Positions 17,991 to 27,488 are shown, numbered from the stretch's first letter. The stretch: DNA of 64,000 bases from Acinetobacter sp. ANC 5054 (GCF_002135295.1 NZ_NEGG01000006.1:121538-185537), one strand, 5' to 3'. Program-made: numbers and translations. The notes: a model not told the origin generated them from the letters alone.

Positions 17991-18695
17991 TTATAAGCTA
18001 CGTTGATTGACACGCTTAGATAATTCTTCTGCCGACTCTTTTCGCTCTGAATAACGGTCCGTGAGGTACTGACTCTGCCCACGAGTGAGCAAGGTGAACT
18101 TATATAGTTCTTCCATTACATCGACAATTCGATCATAGAAGGATGAAGGTTTCATCCGTCCATCTTCTTCAAACTCTAAAAAAGCTTTGGGAATAGACGA
18201 TTGGTTTGGAATGGTGATCATCCGCATCCAACGGCCTAAAATACGCATCTGGTTTAAGCTGTTAAAAGACTGTGAACCACCACTGACCTGCATCAAAGCC
18301 AAAGTCTTACCTTGGGTTGCACGAATTGCACCGCCTGCCAGTGGAATCCAATCTATTTGCGATTTAAAGATTGAACTCATGGAGCCATGACGCTCAGGCG
18401 AGCACCACACCATTCCTTCTGCCCAAGCGAGTAAATCATGCAACTCTTTAACCTTTGGATGTTCAGTGTCCGCATCTTCAGGTAAAGGCAGCCCTTTAGG
18501 ATGAAAGATTTTTACTTCGGCACCAAACTGCTCCAAGATACGACCAGCTTCCATCACCGCCAATCGGCTGTATGAACGCTCACGGTTAGAACCATACAGC
18601 AGCAAAATACGGGGTGGATGATCCAATTCTTTAGCTTGTACCTTTTCTAAAGTCGGTTGATCCAAAAGATTCATATCTACATTTGGGAGAGTCAT
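17991..18695 (-). CDS. arsH: ArsH, NADPH-dependent FMN reductase of arsenic operons
   Basis: 234 residues. The flavodoxin-like FMN loop [13 protein letters not shown] and the conserved [20 protein letters not shown] are diagnostic of ArsH. ArsH oxidises trivalent methyl- and aromatic arsenicals and can reduce quinones or metal ions. It begins 6 bases after acr3 and precedes trxB on the same strand. Confidence 0.94.
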   Translation of the reverse strand: MTLPNVDMNLLDQPTLEKVQAKELDHPPRILLLYGSNRERSYSRLAVMEAGRILEQFGAEVKIFHPKGLPLPEDADTEHPKVKELHDLLAWAEGMVWCSPERHGSMSSIFKSQIDWIPLAGGAIRATQGKTLALMQVSGGSQSFNSLNQMRILGRWMRMITIPNQSSIPKAFLEFEEDGRMKPSSFYDRIVDVMEELYKFTLLTRGQSQYLTDRYSERKESAEELSKRVNQRSL

Positions 18696-18700
18696 AGAAA

Positions 18701-19744
18701 TTACACCTCTGCTTTAAAAAACTTTTTTCTGAGCCACAAAGACACACTGACTAAAGCAATTAACACTGGTACTTCAACCAATGGGCCGATTACCGTGGTA
18801 AATGCGACTGGTGAAGCTAAACCAAAGGTCGCAATCGCGACGGCCAGCGCCAATTCAAAGTTATTTCCCGCAGCAGTAAAAGAAATAGCTGTGGTTTTAG
18901 GATAATCGTTCCCCATCCATTTGCTCATGAAGAAGCTGATGAAGAACATCACGATAAAGTAAATGGTCAATGGGATCGCAATACGCAAGACATCGAGTGG
19001 CAAGCTCACCACATCATTCCCTTTGAGGCTAAACATCGCCACAATCGTGAATAATAAAGCCAACAAACTCAGTGGACTAATCTTCGGTAAGAAGACATTT
19101 TGATACCAATCCAGACCTTTAGCTTTTACTAGAGTGAATCGCGTCATAAAGCCAAGGAAAAATGGAATTCCCAAATACACCAGTACCGCATGGGTAATGG
19201 TCCAGAAATCGACATTGATCACTTGCCCTGCAACACCAAAATAAGGTGGTAAGAAGGTCAAGAACAACCAAGCATAGGTACTGAAAAATAAAATTTGGAA
19301 GATACTGTTAAATGCCACCAATGCAGCAACATATTGGTTATCCCCACAGGCCAAACCGTTCCACACCAAGACCATCGCAATACAACGAGCCAGTCCTATC
19401 AGGATTAAGCCTGTCATATACTCTGGATAGCTGTGTAGAAAAATGATGGCTAAGGCAAACATCAGAACAGGTGCTATCAGCCAGTTCTGCACCAAAGACA
19501 AAGTTAAGGTTTTTTTGTCTTTAAACACTTGTGGTAGCGCTGCATAATCCACTTTGGCTAATGGTGGGTACATCATCAAAATCAAACCAATCGCAATCGG
19601 GATATTGACTGAATCCACACTCATTTTGTCCAAAGCGACAGAAGCTTGCGGAAAGAACACGCCTATCGCAATTCCCAACGCCATAGCAATAAAAATCCAT
19701 AGCGTCAGGTTACGATCTAAAAAAGATAATCTTTGTTGAGCCAT
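18701..19744 (-). CDS. acr3: Arsenite efflux permease, ACR3 family
   Basis: About 347 residues with ten membrane helices. ACR3 signatures are [23 protein letters not shown], which contains the functional Cys, and [23 protein letters not shown]. It expels As(III) from the cytoplasm using the proton gradient. The start at 19744 ([16 protein letters not shown]) is chosen because the longer form would overlap arsC. Sometimes named arsB by position, but the family is ACR3, not the 12-helix ArsB. Confidence 0.95.
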   Translation of the reverse strand: MAQQRLSFLDRNLTLWIFIAMALGIAIGVFFPQASVALDKMSVDSVNIPIAIGLILMMYPPLAKVDYAALPQVFKDKKTLTLSLVQNWLIAPVLMFALAIIFLHSYPEYMTGLILIGLARCIAMVLVWNGLACGDNQYVAALVAFNSIFQILFFSTYAWLFLTFLPPYFGVAGQVINVDFWTITHAVLVYLGIPFFLGFMTRFTLVKAKGLDWYQNVFLPKISPLSLLALLFTIVAMFSLKGNDVVSLPLDVLRIAIPLTIYFIVMFFISFFMSKWMGNDYPKTTAISFTAAGNNFELALAVAIATFGLASPVAFTTVIGPLVEVPVLIALVSVSLWLRKKFFKAEV

Positions 19745-19751
19745 GATGTTC

Positions 19752-20225
19752 TCATTCAATATGCGAAATTTGATTGATTGCGGCAATCAAATCTGGGCGA
19801 GACATATGCGCTGTATCGAGTGCCAATAAAGCGTCTAAGCGACGGTTGATATGATCAACAGTGACTTGGAATGCTTTGAGCTTTTCTTCTTTCGGTAAAT
19901 CCAAATGTGAAGGATCGACCAAACCCCAATGTGCTTTAATTGCACCACCTAAATACAGCGGGCATGCTTCTTGAGCTGCCGAATCACAGACGGTAATCAC
20001 AACGTCAGGTTGGTATTGTTCGCAGTCATCAATCGTTTTACTCCACAAACCTTCAGTTGAAAGACCTAAGTTTTCCAGAGTTTCAATGGTCAATGGATGC
20101 ACCTGTCCAGATGGTTTGCTACCTGCACTGTAAGCTTTCCACCCTTCAGGCGCACGACTATTAAACAGCACTTCTGACAGGATGCTACGGCAACTATTTC
20201 CAGTACATAAAAAAAGAAATTTCAT
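19752..20225 (-). CDS. arsC: Arsenate reductase, thioredoxin-coupled LMW-phosphatase type
   Basis: 157 residues. The P-loop CTGNSCRS puts the nucleophile at Cys7, and the cascade cysteines are Cys80 and Cys88 in [13 protein letters not shown], as in the S. aureus pI258 class. It reduces As(V) to As(III) using thioredoxin. The start at 20225 lies directly at the conserved N-terminus; the longer frame to 20273 would run into arsR. It lies between arsR and acr3. Confidence 0.94.
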   Translation of the reverse strand: MKFLFLCTGNSCRSILSEVLFNSRAPEGWKAYSAGSKPSGQVHPLTIETLENLGLSTEGLWSKTIDDCEQYQPDVVITVCDSAAQEACPLYLGGAIKAHWGLVDPSHLDLPKEEKLKAFQVTVDHINRRLDALLALDTAHMSRPDLIAAINQISHIE

Positions 20226-20232
20226 ATTTTTA

Positions 20233-20553
20233 CTACTCGCAATAACTATTGATTTGCTGAAAGGATGGTGCAACTTTTGGCTGTATATCGGTATTGTTAA
20301 GGGTGTTAAGTACGTCTACGCACCAAGTGGGTAAATTGGGATTGAGACTGTAATAAACCCATTGCCCTTGACGTCGATCTTGTAAGAGACCCGAAGAACG
20401 CAGTAAGGCTAAATGCCGTGAAATCTTGGGTTGGCTCAGCTGTAATTTTTCAGTCAAATCACAAACACACTGTTCATTATTCCCAAGAACCAACATAACA
20501 ATGTTGAATCGCGTTTCATCAGCCAAACATTTAAAGAAATTGATTTGATCCAT
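20233..20553 (-). CDS. arsR: ArsR-family metalloregulator
   Basis: About 106 residues with the ArsR/SmtB winged helix: FFKCLADETRFNIVMLVL, QLSQPKISRHLALLRSSGLL, GQWVYYSL. The CVCDL pair in the alpha-3 helix (ELCVCDL type) is the As(III) binding site of the E. coli-type repressor. As(III) binding releases the repressor. It is the first gene of the operon arsR-arsC-acr3-arsH-trxB. An ATG at 20565 in the same frame is an alternative start. Confidence 0.93.
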   Translation of the reverse strand: MDQINFFKCLADETRFNIVMLVLGNNEQCVCDLTEKLQLSQPKISRHLALLRSSGLLQDRRQGQWVYYSLNPNLPTWCVDVLNTLNNTDIQPKVAPSFQQINSYCE

Positions 20554-20569
20554 ATTTTTACTCACTCAA

Positions 20570-20606
20570 ACATATGGATATATCAATATTCACATATATC
20601 CATGAA
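20570..20606. promoter_or_regulatory. Probable ArsR operator
   Basis: ATGGATATAT and ATATATCCAT form a 10 bp dyad with a 10-base centre, between arsR and the second arsC. The long imperfect palindrome in front of arsR fits ArsR/SmtB operators (12-2-12-like). It would control the minus-strand arsR operon. Because the second arsC is also minus strand and ends here, it might cover its 3' end only. Confidence 0.6.
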
Positions 20607-20610
20607 ATTT

Positions 20611-21045
20611 TTATTTCAATCTCTGCCCATTCGCATCAATCACTTGCTCACCATCTTCTTTAGTGAAAGCACCCTTTTGCGGGAGTGGCAGAATTTCTAA
20701 AACCAGTTCTGACGGACGACTTAAACGAGTTCCTAGTTCAGTCACCACGAATGGACGGTTAATCAAAATTGGATACTGAAGCATAAAGTTAAGCAATTGA
20801 TCTTCAGTCCAATCCTCTTGATCAATTCCTAAATCTGTATATGGAGCAACATTTTTACGAATCGCTTCTCTCACCGTTAAACCCGCATCCGCAATCAGCT
20901 GAATAAGCTCACTTTTAGATGGAGGATTAACAAGATATTCAATCACTTCAGGTTCAATATTGGCATTACGAATTAATGCCAATGTATTACGTGACGTACC
21001 ACATTCAGGGTTGTGATAAATCTTAACGTTTGGAGTAGCAGACAT
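20611..21045 (-). CDS. arsC: Arsenate reductase, glutaredoxin-coupled type
   Basis: 144 residues with KIYHNPECGTSRNTLALIRNA at the N-terminus, placing the catalytic Cys about residue 13, and the arsenate-binding RPFVVTELGTRLSRPSELVLEIL. This is the E. coli R773 class, which uses glutathione and glutaredoxin. The start at 21045 is chosen because the upstream extension to 21105 is out of family. It stands upstream of arsR on the same strand, so the island has both arsenate reductase types. Confidence 0.94.
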   Translation of the reverse strand: MSATPNVKIYHNPECGTSRNTLALIRNANIEPEVIEYLVNPPSKSELIQLIADAGLTVREAIRKNVAPYTDLGIDQEDWTEDQLLNFMLQYPILINRPFVVTELGTRLSRPSELVLEILPLPQKGAFTKEDGEQVIDANGQRLK

Positions 21046-21212
21046 TTGCTCAAACTCAACAGGATCTTTGAATATATTTATATACGAATAAACATATATA
21101 TGCAATTCCCAATATACCCATTTTCATAATAAAACTTCTACTTCAAAATTCTAACTTTAATTATGAAGATACAAACAGCGATAATTTCACCGCTGTTCGA
21201 TATTCAACTTAA

Positions 21213-23042
21213 CTATATGCGGCTAGCAATCTGATACGTAACAAAAGAGAAGAAATATGCTAGTGAAAACAGATAGGTAGCCATAATAATTGGTTGTTTC
21301 CAACTACCTGTTTCACGCTTGATTGTTGCTAATGTTGCAAGACAATGAGGTGCAAAAACAAACCAAACCAAAAGTGATAAGCCTGTTGCAAGTCCCCATC
21401 CATCAGGCCCAGAAATTTGACTGAGCAGAGTTTGTGTGACTGTATCTTCATCCCCAGACATAGCGTAAATCACACCTAATGCAGCAATAATTACTTCACG
21501 GGCTGCCATTGCCGGAATGAGCGCAATACAAATTTCCCATGTAAAGCCGATTGGGGCAAAAATAGGGTGAATGATGTGCCCCAATTGCCCTGCTAGGCTG
21601 TAATTAATTGCAGGCATTGTGGCGTTATCTGGTGGCTGAGGGAATGTCACGAGTACCCATAACAAAATTGATAAAGCGACAATAATTCCACCAACTCGCT
21701 TTAAGAAAATTGTTGCTCTGTCATATAGGCCTAATGCCACATTTCTAATATCTGGTAAACGGTAAGTCGGCAATTCAAAAATAAAAATACTTTCAGTTTT
21801 ATCTTTTCGAACTAACTTTAAAAATAAAGAAACCAATAGCGCAGATATGATTCCTGACATGTAAAGTCCGAACAGAACTAAACCTTGTAAGCTGAGCCAC
21901 CCATAAACCAACTTATTAGGAATGAACGCGGCTATTAATAAAGCATATACAGGCAGTCGAGCAGAACATGTCATTAATGGCGCAATCATAATCGTTGCTA
22001 AACGATCTCGTTCAGAGCTAATACTTCTTGTTGCCATGACTCCGGGAATAGCACAAGCGAAACTGGAAAGTAATGGAATGAATGAACGACCGCTTAACCC
22101 TGCTTTAGACATAAGCTTGTCTAATAAGAAGGCTGCTCTTGGCAAATAACCCGATTCCTCTAAGATCAAAATAAAGAAGAAAAGGATAAGAATTTGTGGC
22201 ATATAAGCTAGAACGCTGCCTGCACCCGCAATCACACCATCAACAATCAAACTTCTTAATAATGGATGCGAAATCAAGGGGCCAATTGCACCACTTAGCC
22301 AAGTAATTGAGTCTTCAATAAAAGCAATGAAAGGCTGTGCCCAAATAAAAACGGCCTGAAACATGACAAACATGGTCAGCGTCAAAATTAGTAGGCCAAA
22401 GACAGGATGTAAAAATATTTTGTCTAAAAATGCAGTTCGTTTATCACCACTGTCATTTTTTAAAATAACTTGCTTAGTAATGTATTTAATCTGATCAAAA
22501 TGATTTAGCTCAGAATGATAAGGTGCAACAAATAGATTTTTTTGATCTAACTGCGTTAATAGCTCCTGAATCCCTTTTGTTTTCACAGCGACGGATTCAA
22601 CAACAGGCACTCCTAAAAGTTGTGATAGTTTTGAGGTGTCAATTGAAATTCCACGTTTTTTTACTTCATCCATCATATTCAAGACAAGTAACATCGGTCT
22701 ATTTAACGCTCTGACCTCTAGTACTAGGCTTAAATGAAGGTGAAGATTTGTAGCATCAACAACACAAACAAAAATGTCAGGTAATACTTCACCTTTTAGC
22801 TCACCGAAGCAAACAGCTCTTGTTACTTCTTCATCTAAGCTACTTGGTTTTAAACTATAAGTCCCCGGCAAATCCAATACTCGAACGGAATCTCCTGAAG
22901 GTAACTTAAAGAAACCCTCCTTACGTTCAACAGTCACACCCGCATAGTTTGCAACTTTTTGTCGAGTACCAGTAAGAGTGTTAAAAAGTGAGGTTTTACC
23001 ACAATTGGGATTACCAATGAGTGCAATATTTTTAGTGTTCAT
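21213..23042 (-). CDS. feoB: Ferrous iron transport protein B
   Basis: 609 residues, shorter than E. coli FeoB (773). The G-domain starts at once: GNPNCGKTSLFN (G1), DLPGTYSL (G3), LNMMD (G4). Two Gate repeats and about eight membrane helices follow (FIPLLSSFACAIPGVMATRSI is the conserved core; AAREVIIAALGVIYAM later). It imports Fe(II), gated by GTP hydrolysis. It overlaps feoA by 11 bases. Its setting, third behind a metal exporter, is unusual for a housekeeping FeoB. Confidence 0.93.
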   Translation of the reverse strand: MNTKNIALIGNPNCGKTSLFNTLTGTRQKVANYAGVTVERKEGFFKLPSGDSVRVLDLPGTYSLKPSSLDEEVTRAVCFGELKGEVLPDIFVCVVDATNLHLHLSLVLEVRALNRPMLLVLNMMDEVKKRGISIDTSKLSQLLGVPVVESVAVKTKGIQELLTQLDQKNLFVAPYHSELNHFDQIKYITKQVILKNDSGDKRTAFLDKIFLHPVFGLLILTLTMFVMFQAVFIWAQPFIAFIEDSITWLSGAIGPLISHPLLRSLIVDGVIAGAGSVLAYMPQILILFFFILILEESGYLPRAAFLLDKLMSKAGLSGRSFIPLLSSFACAIPGVMATRSISSERDRLATIMIAPLMTCSARLPVYALLIAAFIPNKLVYGWLSLQGLVLFGLYMSGIISALLVSLFLKLVRKDKTESIFIFELPTYRLPDIRNVALGLYDRATIFLKRVGGIIVALSILLWVLVTFPQPPDNATMPAINYSLAGQLGHIIHPIFAPIGFTWEICIALIPAMAAREVIIAALGVIYAMSGDEDTVTQTLLSQISGPDGWGLATGLSLLVWFVFAPHCLATLATIKRETGSWKQPIIMATYLFSLAYFFSFVTYQIASRI

Positions 23043-23286
23043 TGATGATCTCTACAAAAACTCGTTCAGCTTCATTTTTTCTTAGGGCAAAGCGTGATGT
23101 TTCGATTTGAACTAAGATTGGATCGCCACCAAATAACCCCTTTTCAAGAACTTGTAGAGATTCCCCAACTCTAAAACCCAGTAACTCAAGTCTTTCAAGT
23201 ACAGGGTCTTTGTTGGTGTATTGATCCCCTTTTTTGAGATCAACAATCTTTGCAAACTGATTTGGTTTCACTTGAAATAAGTTCAT
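23032..23286 (-). CDS. feoA: Ferrous iron transport protein A
   Basis: 84 residues with an SH3-like beta-barrel: LERLELLGFRVGESLQVLEKG then DPILVQIETSRFALRKNEAERV. FeoA is a small cytoplasmic partner that modulates FeoB. It lies 10 bases after the CDF exporter gene and overlaps feoB, so the three look co-transcribed. No Fur box was recognised in front of it, which supports control from the upstream MerR-type promoter. Confidence 0.9.
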   Translation of the reverse strand: MNLFQVKPNQFAKIVDLKKGDQYTNKDPVLERLELLGFRVGESLQVLEKGLFGGDPILVQIETSRFALRKNEAERVFVEIINEH

Positions 23287-23296
23287 TATAAAAGTC

Positions 23297-24610
23297 CTAC
23301 TTCAAGGCCAAAATCTTTCGAGCACCATTCAGCACGAATAAAGAAACAATAATTCCAATAATCAGGTCAGGGTAAGCTGAGCCTGTCCAAGCAACGAGTA
23401 CTCCTGCGAGAATTACACCCATATTAACGATCACATCATTCGCTGAGAAAATCCAACTTGCCTTCATGTGAGCACCACCATCTTTGTGCCCAGATATGAG
23501 ATATAAACAAGTGACATTCGCGGCAAGTGCAAAGAAGCCGATGATAATCATGAGATTAGATTCAGGTTCACTACCAAACATAAAACGTCTAACGACATCA
23601 ACAATAACAATTACAGCTAGTAAGAGCTGAATCCAACCAGCGAAGTGAGCTGCTCTAACTTGATATTTTGCTGCTTTACCTACTGCATAAAGTGCAATGC
23701 CATAAACGGCAGCATCAGCAAACATATCCAGAGAGTCGGCGATTAATCCTGTGGAAGCGGCAATAATGCCACTAATAAACTCAATGACAAAAAGCACTGC
23801 GTTAATTGCGAGTAGTATTTTGAGAACTTTAGCTTGACTAGTTGGATCAGGACTGTCAGGTAAAACTCCTGTTGATTCAACAGTACTTTCGAGCTTCGCT
23901 CCAAAACCTAGACCCTCAAGTTTCGTTGTGATTTCTGAGATTCCATCGGTATGGAAAACCTGTAACTTTCTATTTGGAAGATCAAAAGCTAAAGCTTTGA
24001 CCTCACTTAGTGGTGCTAAAGCCATTCGCACCATTTGTTCTTCTGCGGAACAATCCATTTTAGGTATGATATAGGTGCTGGTCTGCTTCGAGCTTTTGTT
24101 ATCAATATAGGTTTCAGTTGAATTTAACTTTGCTCCAAAACCGAGTGCTTCAAGTTTTGAAGTAATTAAATTTGTATTGCCTTCATGCAAAACTTTTAGA
24201 TTTCGATTTGGTAAGTCAAAAATTAAACTATTAACGCTTTCTAAAGAGGACAAAGACATTCTGACCATCTGTTCCTCTGCGGAACAATCCATTTTAGGAA
24301 TGGTGTAATCGCTAATGAGAATTGCTTTGCCTATTTCTTTATGTATGTCTTGTTGCTGATTACTTGTATCTGTTCCACAGCATGATTTAGCCTTTGTTGA
24401 ACAAGGCTGACTACCACCACAAGCATCTACAATGATCTGCTCTTTAGACTCGCTAGCAATACCTTTATCACAACAAGACTTTTTATTTGTTTCAGTTTTT
24501 AAATCTGTACCACTACAAGAATCAGTTTCAGATATATTTTGTTTGGGTTTAGTATCGTCACAAGAACTTTCATTACAACCGCAACCACTCATGGATGTAC
24601 CTATAGTCAT
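23297..24610 (-). CDS. CDF-family metal exporter with Cys-rich head and two HMA-like domains
   Basis: 437 residues. Residues 1-80 hold ten Cys, often paired (CGC, SCC, SCCG). Residues about 101-163 and 178-241 are two near-copies of a ferredoxin-like domain, each with IPKMDCSAEEQMVRM, FDLPNR and LEALGFGAKL or LEGLGFGAKL; the second HMA Cys is replaced, giving MDCSAEE. The C-terminal 180 residues are a six-helix CDF transporter with the site ADSLDMFADAAVYG. It likely exports a divalent metal. An ATG at 24592 is an alternative start, as the promoter leaves an 11-base leader to 24610. Confidence 0.85.
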   Translation of the reverse strand: MTIGTSMSGCGCNESSCDDTKPKQNISETDSCSGTDLKTETNKKSCCDKGIASESKEQIIVDACGGSQPCSTKAKSCCGTDTSNQQQDIHKEIGKAILISDYTIPKMDCSAEEQMVRMSLSSLESVNSLIFDLPNRNLKVLHEGNTNLITSKLEALGFGAKLNSTETYIDNKSSKQTSTYIIPKMDCSAEEQMVRMALAPLSEVKALAFDLPNRKLQVFHTDGISEITTKLEGLGFGAKLESTVESTGVLPDSPDPTSQAKVLKILLAINAVLFVIEFISGIIAASTGLIADSLDMFADAAVYGIALYAVGKAAKYQVRAAHFAGWIQLLLAVIVIVDVVRRFMFGSEPESNLMIIIGFFALAANVTCLYLISGHKDGGAHMKASWIFSANDVIVNMGVILAGVLVAWTGSAYPDLIIGIIVSLFVLNGARKILALK

Positions 24611-24627
24611 ATTTTCACTTATTGCAT

Positions 24628-24658
24628 ATTAGAATCCCTATAGCTACTATAGAGTCAA
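24628..24658 (-). promoter_or_regulatory. MerR-family (PbrR/CadR-type) operator-promoter
   Basis: On the minus strand TTGACT (24658-24653) and TCTAAT (24633-24628) are separated by exactly 19 bases that contain the dyad CTATAGTAGCTATAG. This closely resembles the promoter controlled by the Pb(II)/Cd(II) regulators. It lies between the divergent MerR-type gene and the CDF exporter, pointing at the exporter and so at feoA and feoB. Confidence 0.85.
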
Positions 24659-24678
24659 GCTAGATTTGGTTGATTTCA

Positions 24679-25071
24679 ATGTTTTTAAAAATAGGTGAGT
24701 TATCTGAGAAAACTTCTTGTTCAGTACTAACTATTAGATTCTATGAGAAGGAGGGTCTTATTCCTCAACCTGAAAGAACTGAGGGGAACTATAGAATGTA
24801 CTCCGAAGCTTATATCGACCGATTAAAATTTATAGTTAATTGCCGCTCTCTAAATATGAATCTAAATGAAATCAAAAGATTGCTTTCTTATAAAGATTTA
24901 CCTACCCAAAACTGTTCAGAAGTAAATGAATTAATTGACGCACATATTGTAGATGTACAAGAAAGTATCAAAAATCAGCAAAAACTAATTGAACAATTAT
25001 TAGATATAAGAAAGACATGCGATGGTTCATGCACAGTTGATAGATGTGGTGTATTGAAAAATTTAGCTTGA
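24679..25071 (+). CDS. MerR-family regulator, Cd(II)/Pb(II)-responsive type
   Basis: About 130 residues. N-terminal MerR domain LKIGELSEKTSCSVLTIRFYEKEGLI, a long dimer helix, and a C-terminal Cys cluster CDGSCTVDRCGVL. Together with Cys near residue 76 (QNCSE) it fits the CadR/PbrR group, which senses Cd(II), Pb(II) or Zn(II). It is divergent from the CDF exporter, with the 19 bp-spacer promoter between them. The ATG at 24679 is preferred to a TTG at 24670. Confidence 0.88.
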   Translation: MFLKIGELSEKTSCSVLTIRFYEKEGLIPQPERTEGNYRMYSEAYIDRLKFIVNCRSLNMNLNEIKRLLSYKDLPTQNCSEVNELIDAHIVDVQESIKNQQKLIEQLLDIRKTCDGSCTVDRCGVLKNLA

Positions 25072-25188
25072 ATAAATACAAAGTTTAGACTTAATACGAT
25101 AGCTCTATAAGCTATTGATACTAAATATGATAAAAAATAAATCGAGTGTATAACTCGTAAAGAATCTAATGATTCTTTACGATTAGCT

Positions 25189-26118
25189 TCAATTCACTGT
25201 CCTCACACTCCCCTGCAACCCTTGCTGAATATCCTGCACAAAACCATCCCCATGATTGAACTTTGCTTTAACCTTAGGTTTCGACTCAGGTTTCATTTGC
25301 TCAGATTCAACAAGTCCATCTGTATAAAACTCATCTACCAAATCCAAGCCTTCCTCCACATTCACCTCAAACTGCGAATTTACATAGCCCTGTAAAGCGG
25401 CCTGATCTAAGGCTTGTTGATTAAAACCACACAACTTACTCTTCTGATCAATCTCCTTAGCTGTATGTATCGCGTCTTGCAAATGAATGCCTTCACGTAA
25501 AGTCAAATCCACGTAATAGACAGGGGTGCGATAACTTTGAGTGGTGCTCTTGCCTCTCAGTGTAAGTTGCAATGGAAGACAGGACAGCAAGCCATTGGAT
25601 GCTGCATGGTAATAGCTGAGTCGTGCAGCTAAGGTACGAATGCTGTTAAAACCCGTGGTTCTAAAAACAAAAGTCCCGAACTCATCCGACTCATCCAAAT
25701 TGACATGCAAACGTCCATAAGGTTTACAGTTGCCTCCTTGTGCCAAAGGACATAAATCAGGTGATGGGCATGGATGTTGTTCTACCCCTTGATTAGTCAG
25801 TCGTTGACAGGTTTCTCCATTGCCAATACACACAGGTCGGCCTGTCTGTCGGTCAAATAAGCTGTACTCTGCACGTAAGTTCAGCTCAGGATCATTAAAG
25901 AGCATACGTACTGGAATGCTTCTGAGTTTTTGATTTTGAGCTTTAGCTCGTAGTTGCTCATCTAAGGGGTGTTTGACCCAACCCTCTTTATTTTGGATTT
26001 GGCTGGTAATGGTGAACTGATCATCTTTTTCAGGGACACGTTTACCATTCTTCTCCGCCATCTTACCGATGCTGATCCGACCTAAGATCGGTGGTGTAAT
26101 CGCTAAACCTTTAATCAT
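25189..26118 (-). CDS. Possible recombination directionality factor-like, Cys-rich metal-binding protein
   Basis: 309 residues. The start (MIKGLAITPPILGRISIGKM) and the conserved run LRSIPVRMLFNDPELNLRAEYSLFD occur in proteins of mobile elements annotated as hydrolase/metal-binding or as gp3-like recombination directionality factors. A Cys cluster (CQRL, CPSPDLCPLAQGGNC) probably binds metal. If it is a directionality factor it would set excision against integration, but that family is best known with serine integrases and this island has a tyrosine one. The function is unproven. Confidence 0.55.
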   Translation of the reverse strand: MIKGLAITPPILGRISIGKMAEKNGKRVPEKDDQFTITSQIQNKEGWVKHPLDEQLRAKAQNQKLRSIPVRMLFNDPELNLRAEYSLFDRQTGRPVCIGNGETCQRLTNQGVEQHPCPSPDLCPLAQGGNCKPYGRLHVNLDESDEFGTFVFRTTGFNSIRTLAARLSYYHAASNGLLSCLPLQLTLRGKSTTQSYRTPVYYVDLTLREGIHLQDAIHTAKEIDQKSKLCGFNQQALDQAALQGYVNSQFEVNVEEGLDLVDEFYTDGLVESEQMKPESKPKVKAKFNHGDGFVQDIQQGLQGSVRTVN

Positions 26119-26301
26119 GTGAATGCCCTCAAGTTATTTCTAACTTTTGTCTGGTTAATATGTAGAAATCATTTATTTTTCAGATGTATAAAAATCTTCG
26201 CAAATCAGTCCATTTTGTTCTCTGTAAGTACCTCAGTGCTTACAGGGAGCGGGGGCTGTTTTGCGCTTTTTTGCAGATATGCGCTGAGTTGAATAAAGCC
26301 T

Positions 26302-27345
26302 TTAGTCATCATGACAATAGATGTTGAAACGTCGTGTACCCTGCTTACTTTGTGGAAACTGACTTAGATATTCAGGGTGTGATTTCAGTAAAGCCTTCGT
26401 ATCTAAACTGATTGAATCTTTCGACTTCTTCCACGTGACTGAGCCCGCTTTAAAGGTGGCACGCTCAGCCTCTTGCATCTGGCCTTGTAATTGGTGTTTG
26501 AGTAAGTCAAATTGCTGTTGGTACTTCTCAACTTGATTGCGTACTCGAATTAGCTGTTCAAACTGTTGATTGGCTTGCTCGTCTTCAGATAAGTCCGTAG
26601 TACTCAGCGGTACATGCTCTGGATAAAGCAGTTGTAGAGCTTTGGCTGCCGAATCACTGGCATCCGCTTCAGGTGGCGTATCCTTTTCTACACAGTCCCA
26701 GAAGTAACGTTCGGCATTCACAATATGCTGAATCACCGACTCAGAACGTGTCACTTTAAAAATGCGCGTTTCATGCCCACAGATCAGCACACAGATATGT
26801 GCCGCTTGCTTGCCTGTGACTGCTAACTGATGTTGTACCTGACAGAGTACATATAAAGGCACACCATCGCGCCACAGCTTGGCCCCATATTCCCCTGCGG
26901 TTTTACACTCCAGAATTTGTACATCTGCATCCCCAACAACTGAGTAATCCAAGTTAGCCAACATAAAATGTTTGTCTGGATCCGGGTGTTGCAGGACTGC
27001 ATTGACCCGACGCACTTTATAGTTGGTATGGATGCTGTAGTATTCAGCAACGAGCGGCTCTAACTGCTTGCCCCAATACAAAGGTGCATGGCCTTCGCTG
27101 TCATCTTCAATGTTTTGTTGAATCCGTCCGGTCTTGATCATCCACAGTTCAAGCATCGACATATACGGATTGAGTCCACAGGCTGCGGCACAGTCACTGC
27201 TGCCGATACCTTGTCGACGGACTTCGAGCCATTCGGCTTGAGTCATATTTTTAGTCTCTACGAAACGTTTTGCGGTAAACAGCTTTGGACGGTCGGCATG
27301 GAGATTGGCTTTGGTGTGACTTGAGTGAATTACGGCTGAGTTCAT
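26302..27345 (-). CDS. YqaJ-type viral recombinase exonuclease
   Basis: 347 residues with the lambda-exonuclease-like fold: EWLEVRRQGIGSSDCAAACGLNPY at the N-terminus, GKQLEPLVAEYY with the catalytic Glu, ANLDYSVVGDADVQILECKTA with the Asp and the ExK pair, and QVQHQLAVTGK. This enzyme resects DNA ends for annealing-type recombination. In phages and mobile elements it works with a RecT/Erf/Rad52-like annealing protein; none is recognised nearby. A coiled segment follows at about 250-310. Confidence 0.88.
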   Translation of the reverse strand: MNSAVIHSSHTKANLHADRPKLFTAKRFVETKNMTQAEWLEVRRQGIGSSDCAAACGLNPYMSMLELWMIKTGRIQQNIEDDSEGHAPLYWGKQLEPLVAEYYSIHTNYKVRRVNAVLQHPDPDKHFMLANLDYSVVGDADVQILECKTAGEYGAKLWRDGVPLYVLCQVQHQLAVTGKQAAHICVLICGHETRIFKVTRSESVIQHIVNAERYFWDCVEKDTPPEADASDSAAKALQLLYPEHVPLSTTDLSEDEQANQQFEQLIRVRNQVEKYQQQFDLLKHQLQGQMQEAERATFKAGSVTWKKSKDSISLDTKALLKSHPEYLSQFPQSKQGTRRFNIYCHDD

Positions 27346-27377
27346 AATATTTTCCTGTAATTGTTAAATTTTGGGCA

Positions 27378-27406
27378 TAAAAAAAGCCACATCTGGAGAT
27401 GTGGCA
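27378..27406 (-). terminator. Terminator after the DUF932 gene
   Basis: GCCACATCT and AGATGTGGC pair around GG-containing loop bases, and a T7 tract follows on the minus strand. It separates the DUF932 gene from the exonuclease gene, which must then have read-through or its own promoter. Confidence 0.8.
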
Positions 27407-27488
27407 AAGAGGTGTCTAGGTTTAAGGAGAGTTACAGGATCATATTGATCTCATGTCCTGATCTTAAATCCTGAATCTGAATCGAAAC

